Shown: piece after piece, positions 59,668 to 64,000 of the stretch
Layout: the number at the start of each line of letters is the position of its first letter
How positions within the stretch are numbered: the first letter of the stretch is position 1
NCBI GenBank assembly: GCA_947034885.2
Contig: OX344755.2
Coordinates: forward strand, 7,194,501 to 7,258,500
Source: Thuidium tamariscinum
Taxonomy: Eukaryota > Streptophyta > Bryopsida > Hypnales > Thuidiaceae
Direction of reading: 5' to 3'
DNA: 64,000 nucleotides
The notes under the pieces: model-generated
The model's input: only the letters and a program-made list of their open reading frames with translations
Told to the model about the DNA's origin: nothing
Database searches by the model: none
Program-made: the position numbers and the translations under genes

Positions 59668-61840
59668 CTATTTTCCCCAACGGGACAAAATGAGAATCCC
59701 AACAACTGAAAAACAAAGGGAGGCGAATGAAGCTACCACTATCATGAATGCAAATGCCTGATTTGGCAGCTTCAAAACTTCCTGAGTCTTCTTCAGAAAC
59801 CTATCAATTAATGGCGCAAGGGCTGCTGCGCCAGCCACCCGCAACGGCCTGGTCACGTTGTTCCCTGTCCACATCAATACCACAACCTGGAAAAAAAACA
59901 TTGGACATCAGAATGATGCATGGTCAAGGTACTCAAGTATATTCCTTTCAAATAGAATATGCAGAAGAAATGGCACAAAAGAAACACACAGAAATGTGCA
60001 ACGTCCCAGGGTGGGTCTAAACTCTAGATAATATCTGCAGAGGGGTGTAACAAAAACCAGACCACTGGTCAACCAGTGATAAATTCTCTCAGAGACGAGA
60101 CATCCATATTATACACCCATGCAATACGGCAGTTCATCAAGAGTACATAGAATGCCGAAAGTTTGTCAGTTTACATTACTGCTTCCTGTCGTTTGGCATA
60201 TTGAAAATAAAGCACCTATTCCATTCATTTATTTTGCTTTAAATAATATGACCGCCACTATCCACACAACTAAACAATGAATCCACTCTCACAAATTCCT
60301 CAACAACTTCTTCATTTAGGTAAGGATCGCTTGAGCTTTTAGTGTTCACAAATGAAGCCATCAAACATGGTACTCATACTGTCTACTTTGGCATGGGGAC
60401 TCCACTTCAGTCTGCCAGATATGATTTAGATGAATTTCAGATACGACCACTCGCTATTACTTTGTTCAATCCTTTGGATTAACAACAATGTCATGATTCC
60501 AAGATATTATCCGCAATAAATTACACTCAAATACTAGAATCATAAGAGGCACGAAATACTCACGCCCAGTAACGCCTTCAGATTGGCTGCAGGGTTTTGT
60601 CCAGTACTTTTTTCGTAGCCTAGAAACGCTAGCACGAAAAAGGAAGTATACGTCACTCCATCAAATAATCCATAGGCCAGGACAGCTGCTAACCCCAATT
60701 TTGCCACTTGCGCTCGCATTTCTGAAGAACTGGTCTGCAACCCACACGAAATTAGCTACTCAGCAAAAAACTTACTTCCTTGCACCGATAATAAGAAGCG
60801 AACTTTCATTTTTGTACCATCTTCCGGATGGTAAGAAATTAATAAAATATCAGTCTTACCTGCCAATTCTTCCACCATGACTTTAGGTCCTTCCTCCGTT
60901 CCTGATCCATCAAAGTAACGATCCAATTTCAGAGTAATATACACAACAACGCATGCGATTCAGCTCCTCTCGGTACAATATTTCTACAAAATGAGAGATG
61001 GACCAGTACGAAAAACTCAACAAGAATTCGCAAATCAAATAACATTCTCGCATAACCTAGAAACCAAGCTCTAGAGGTATCAACTTTTGGCCACAAAGTA
61101 AGGTATCAGACTTGCAATAATAAAAACCTTCCCCAAACGAGACTTGAAAACTCTACATCGGGGGATAAATTAGACATCACGATTCCTACTCCAAAATTTG
61201 CACAGTCGTTACCAAATTAGGGCACAACGCAATTCTACTTCCTCCAAAGTACTTCTGTATCCCCCAGGTAGATTTTCGCAATGTGACTCTGAAATCACCT
61301 TTCTCTGCAGGCTAATATCTTCTTAGAAGAGTTTGGGATTCTGAATCAATCAGGGCTGAAAATGAAAAGAAAGAAAGAAAATATACCTACGGCACAGGAA
61401 ATTCGTGTGTATTCTCCATTCTAGCTCAAGAATCGAAAACATTCCATGTCACTCAAAACAAATGCCCTAGTATCTGAAAACTGTGCCCCCCCACAAAGCA
61501 TGTCCAGTGGACTACAGCAGACCTCTTGCTCCTGCGGTGACGGTGTTTCAGCCGGCTCAGTATTCCCGTCCGCCGAGCCTTCCAAAGGAAACTCCGTAGC
61601 TCCTCCAGACGCTGCAACTACGCGGGCACCGATCTGCTCGGGTCGTCGTCTGAGACCGTCGTTACGCAATTTCAGCTGCGAAACTGGAACAGAGCTTCTG
61701 TGCGGAATTTGAGGTTTCCGAGAAGGAAGTGTAGAGCTCCGTGTGATTCTCGTTGATGGAGTTGGCTGCGTCAGCAGCATCGTTGCGGATGCGAACACCA
61801 TCGCCATCGCCATGGCAGCTCCGCTGTACAAGTTCGCCAT
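59668..61840 (-). CDS. Plastid-type multi-pass membrane protein, unknown function
   Basis: Exons on the minus strand: first from ATG 61840 down to about 61523, then 60901-60860, 60734-60564 and 59886-59668. The last three junctions are in phase 0 with GT-AG borders. The first donor is not certain; GTCTGC after PQEQE at about 61523 fits phase 0 and gives about 249 aa. The N-terminal about 70 residues are rich in Ser, Arg, Thr and Pro and poor in acidic residues, as in chloroplast transit peptides. ERRKDLKSWWKNWQ precedes two or three hydrophobic segments (AAVLAYGLFDGVTYTSFFVL; VAGAAALAPLIDRF; FAFMIVVASFASLCFSVVGI). I recall this as a conserved plant chloroplast membrane family, but cannot name a function. 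Confidence 0.7.
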
Positions 61841-64000
61841 GGTGCGCTCAAAACCAAATGCTCGGAGATGGATTTGGATGGATGAATACTGGAGTGCAAG
61901 TTATTCATTCATTCAAGTCCATGCGAACCAACTAAAGGCGATGTAATTTTGTTCAGATTTTGTAAGTCATTGGTGAAATTTTTAAATTTTTTCCCATGTA
62001 AAGACAAATGTGAGAAAGAGCAATTGAAATTACATTTTTTTTTAAAGTATTTTAACAAAATATGAATTTGTTATAAATTCTTGAAGTATGTTATATTATC
62101 CATCAATTTTTTTTGGTAGAATGATGACCTTTTGGGTGGAGGGACTAGAAAACATGACACTTTTAGGTGCTTTTACCTAAATTACTTGTATATTCACGTG
62201 TCAATAATTAGGATTTTATATCAATATTCTTTCTAGCATAAATTGGAATGCCATAAAATAAAATTTGTACATCCATCCTTATAGAGTGTTTTATAATAAT
62301 ACCAAGAACACAACTATAGGATGCATGGTCCTGAAGATCTCATTATAAAAAACAAATAAACATAAATAAAAATTAAAAAAATAAAACTTATTTAATATAA
62401 GATTGGAGGAAACTTTGTAAATAAATTTTTTAAATTATGCTTAGGTTTTTCAATACTTTATCCATAATCCAAATTTTTTTCAATAATTATGCAATCCAAG
62501 ATTTTCTACATTTCATGTTATTTAATTTGGTCTTCATTAAAAAAAATTTATCCTTTCAATACTTAAATTTTATTTCCATTTTCAAAATGTTTTGAATTTT
62601 TACAAAGAATTGAAGTTCAAAGTAAGATGAGTCATTTTTAGGCAAAATTAATTGTAGCATCTTAGAGAAAGCCAAGTCCTTGTCATCTCTAACTAAAACT
62701 TTCATTTCAATCCAAGTCATAGATTGGAAGATTATAATGTAAAAGTTTAAGATAATTAAGAGAAATCAATGTTTTGTCATAGCTAAAATTGTGCTTTAAG
62801 TAGCTCTTTTCGACACATGACATTTTAGAAAGTTAGTATCCTTTGCTCATTCTTTAAAATAACCAAGTTCCACATGCATGGAAACAAGTCTTGTACTTTT
62901 ACAACCAAAAATGAGTGAGGAAATGGTTTTGCAATAGTAACGATTTTATTGTTAAGTCTCAAAAGTTATTAAAAAACAATAGAAAAATTGTACAAATCTA
63001 GAGCCAAAATTCAAGATCACAAAAATACAAATAAAGAGATATATTAGAAAAAAAATTGGAAATTGAAATTGAAAATGTGTCCCTTCAAGTTCTATGAGAT
63101 TTTCATTATCCACATTTTCTCATGTGACCCACTCCTTTAAGTCTCTCCATTCATTGAAAGATTCTTTTGCCTCTAACATTGCAAATTCAAAATACAAAAT
63201 ACAAATTGAACATGCAAATTTATCCAAATCTTGATTCCACATCTTGCTACAAGCCTTTCGCTTGAGGTGCTCCAATTGTCATTCTACCACTAACACAAAT
63301 AACTTTGTTACGGATATACCATTCACCCACCATTGCAACTATTGGCTCATTTTACACTTAAATCTATATAGGCAAAGAATTTCTCAAATGACTTAATACA
63401 TTGTTGAAGTAAAAAAGTAGCGACAAGAAAAAATGGTATTTTTGAAATCAATCATTTCTTTTCAAAAATAGAAAAAATAGTACTTGCATGATATCCTTTA
63501 AATCCATCTCTAAAGATTGAAATTCAAAACTCTAATCAAATGAACCAATTTATTTATTTTACCATTTTATTTCCATTCATTTTTTTGGCATATATGCAAG
63601 GTGTTGGGAAAGATTTCTATAAGTTTGAAAGATTTTGAAATTAAATGTACATTTAGCTTTGTAATGTTGCTACTCTATTGACACTTCCTTTGATTAATTT
63701 GTAAGTTTAAAAGTTAGATTCATTACCATCTTTCAATTTCATCTCTCATTCAATATCTTCAATGTTTGAATAGAGTAAGAATTGTCAAAACTATGAAATT
63801 TTTATTTAGTTAAGAATAATAAAGATAATTATATCTCAAGACAAGCATCTTTATCTATTTCCAAGTGGTGAAGAATACTTTTAAAGCGAGTTGTCACAAA
63901 CAACAAAATAGCACTTAAATAGCACTTAAAAAATTCATTTGATTGTTTGAACTTGGATTTAAGAAGAGTAGTCTACCTATGTGCAATCACTAAAATTTTG
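61841..64000. other. AT-rich gene-free end of window
   Basis: The first about 100 bp is the promoter and 5' UTR of the minus-strand membrane protein. The remainder is very AT-rich with long A and T runs and no open frame of interest. Confidence 0.6.

Overview
The window is nuclear DNA of a land plant. The genes have spliceosomal introns (mostly GT-AG), two encode products with plastid-type N-terminal presequences, and one is a plant nepenthesin-type aspartic protease. TTTAGGG-like tracts occur near several genes. Compact genes alternate with very AT-rich gene-free stretches and large nested transposons. A bryophyte (perhaps a moss) is my best guess, but that is inference.

Host genes, left to right: a UBA2-like two-RRM RNA-binding protein (+, 200-2704); Elongator subunit ELP5 (-, 6673-9180, nine exons including a 26-nt micro-exon); a PfkB-family sugar kinase (+, 44681-49003, 13 exons, two GC-AG introns); a nepenthesin-like aspartic protease (+, 53731-57733) followed by decayed copies of its own 3' end; and a plastid-type membrane protein (-, 59668-61840). 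The exon models for the first four give continuous reading frames; in the last, the first intron donor is unresolved.

The middle, 9.2-41.1 kb, is a nest of mobile DNA. The 5' end and upstream region of ELP5 is tandemly repeated (unit about 610-630 bp). This array has been split twice. The first insertion is an 11.7-kb segment with about 24-bp terminal inverted repeats (9874-21559). It holds a coiled-coil/RING-like gene, a small B3-domain gene and a decayed DDE-like transposase. The second is an LTR-type insertion (22402-40364; TGTGAGC...GCTCACA ends, 5-bp target duplication CACTC). That LTR element is in turn interrupted by a 13,991-bp DNA transposon (23401-37391; CAG...CTG ends, imperfect 44-bp inverted repeats, 10-bp target duplication CTAGAATAAG).

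The 14-kb transposon is the most striking object. On the minus strand it carries a MULE-like transposase with a GCM/FLYWCH-like zinc finger and a SWIM finger, now with premature stops. On the plus strand it carries a fully open 11-exon gene for a 1126-residue protein joining a ParB/sulfiredoxin-like domain to a permuted amino-type DNA methyltransferase-like domain. Scattered through the introns of both genes, plus one site near the right end, are about 14 copies of a 16-bp CG-rich palindrome, consensus CTCTCGGCGCCGAGAG, mostly about 75-180 bp apart. I saw none outside the element. A plausible but untested reading is a self-recognition or self-methylation module: the ParB-methyltransferase binds or modifies arrays of its own palindromic sites.

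The remainder is AT-rich and gene-free (about 41.4-44.5 kb and 61.9-64 kb), with fold-back elements at 50.9-52.4 kb and other small inverted-repeat elements.
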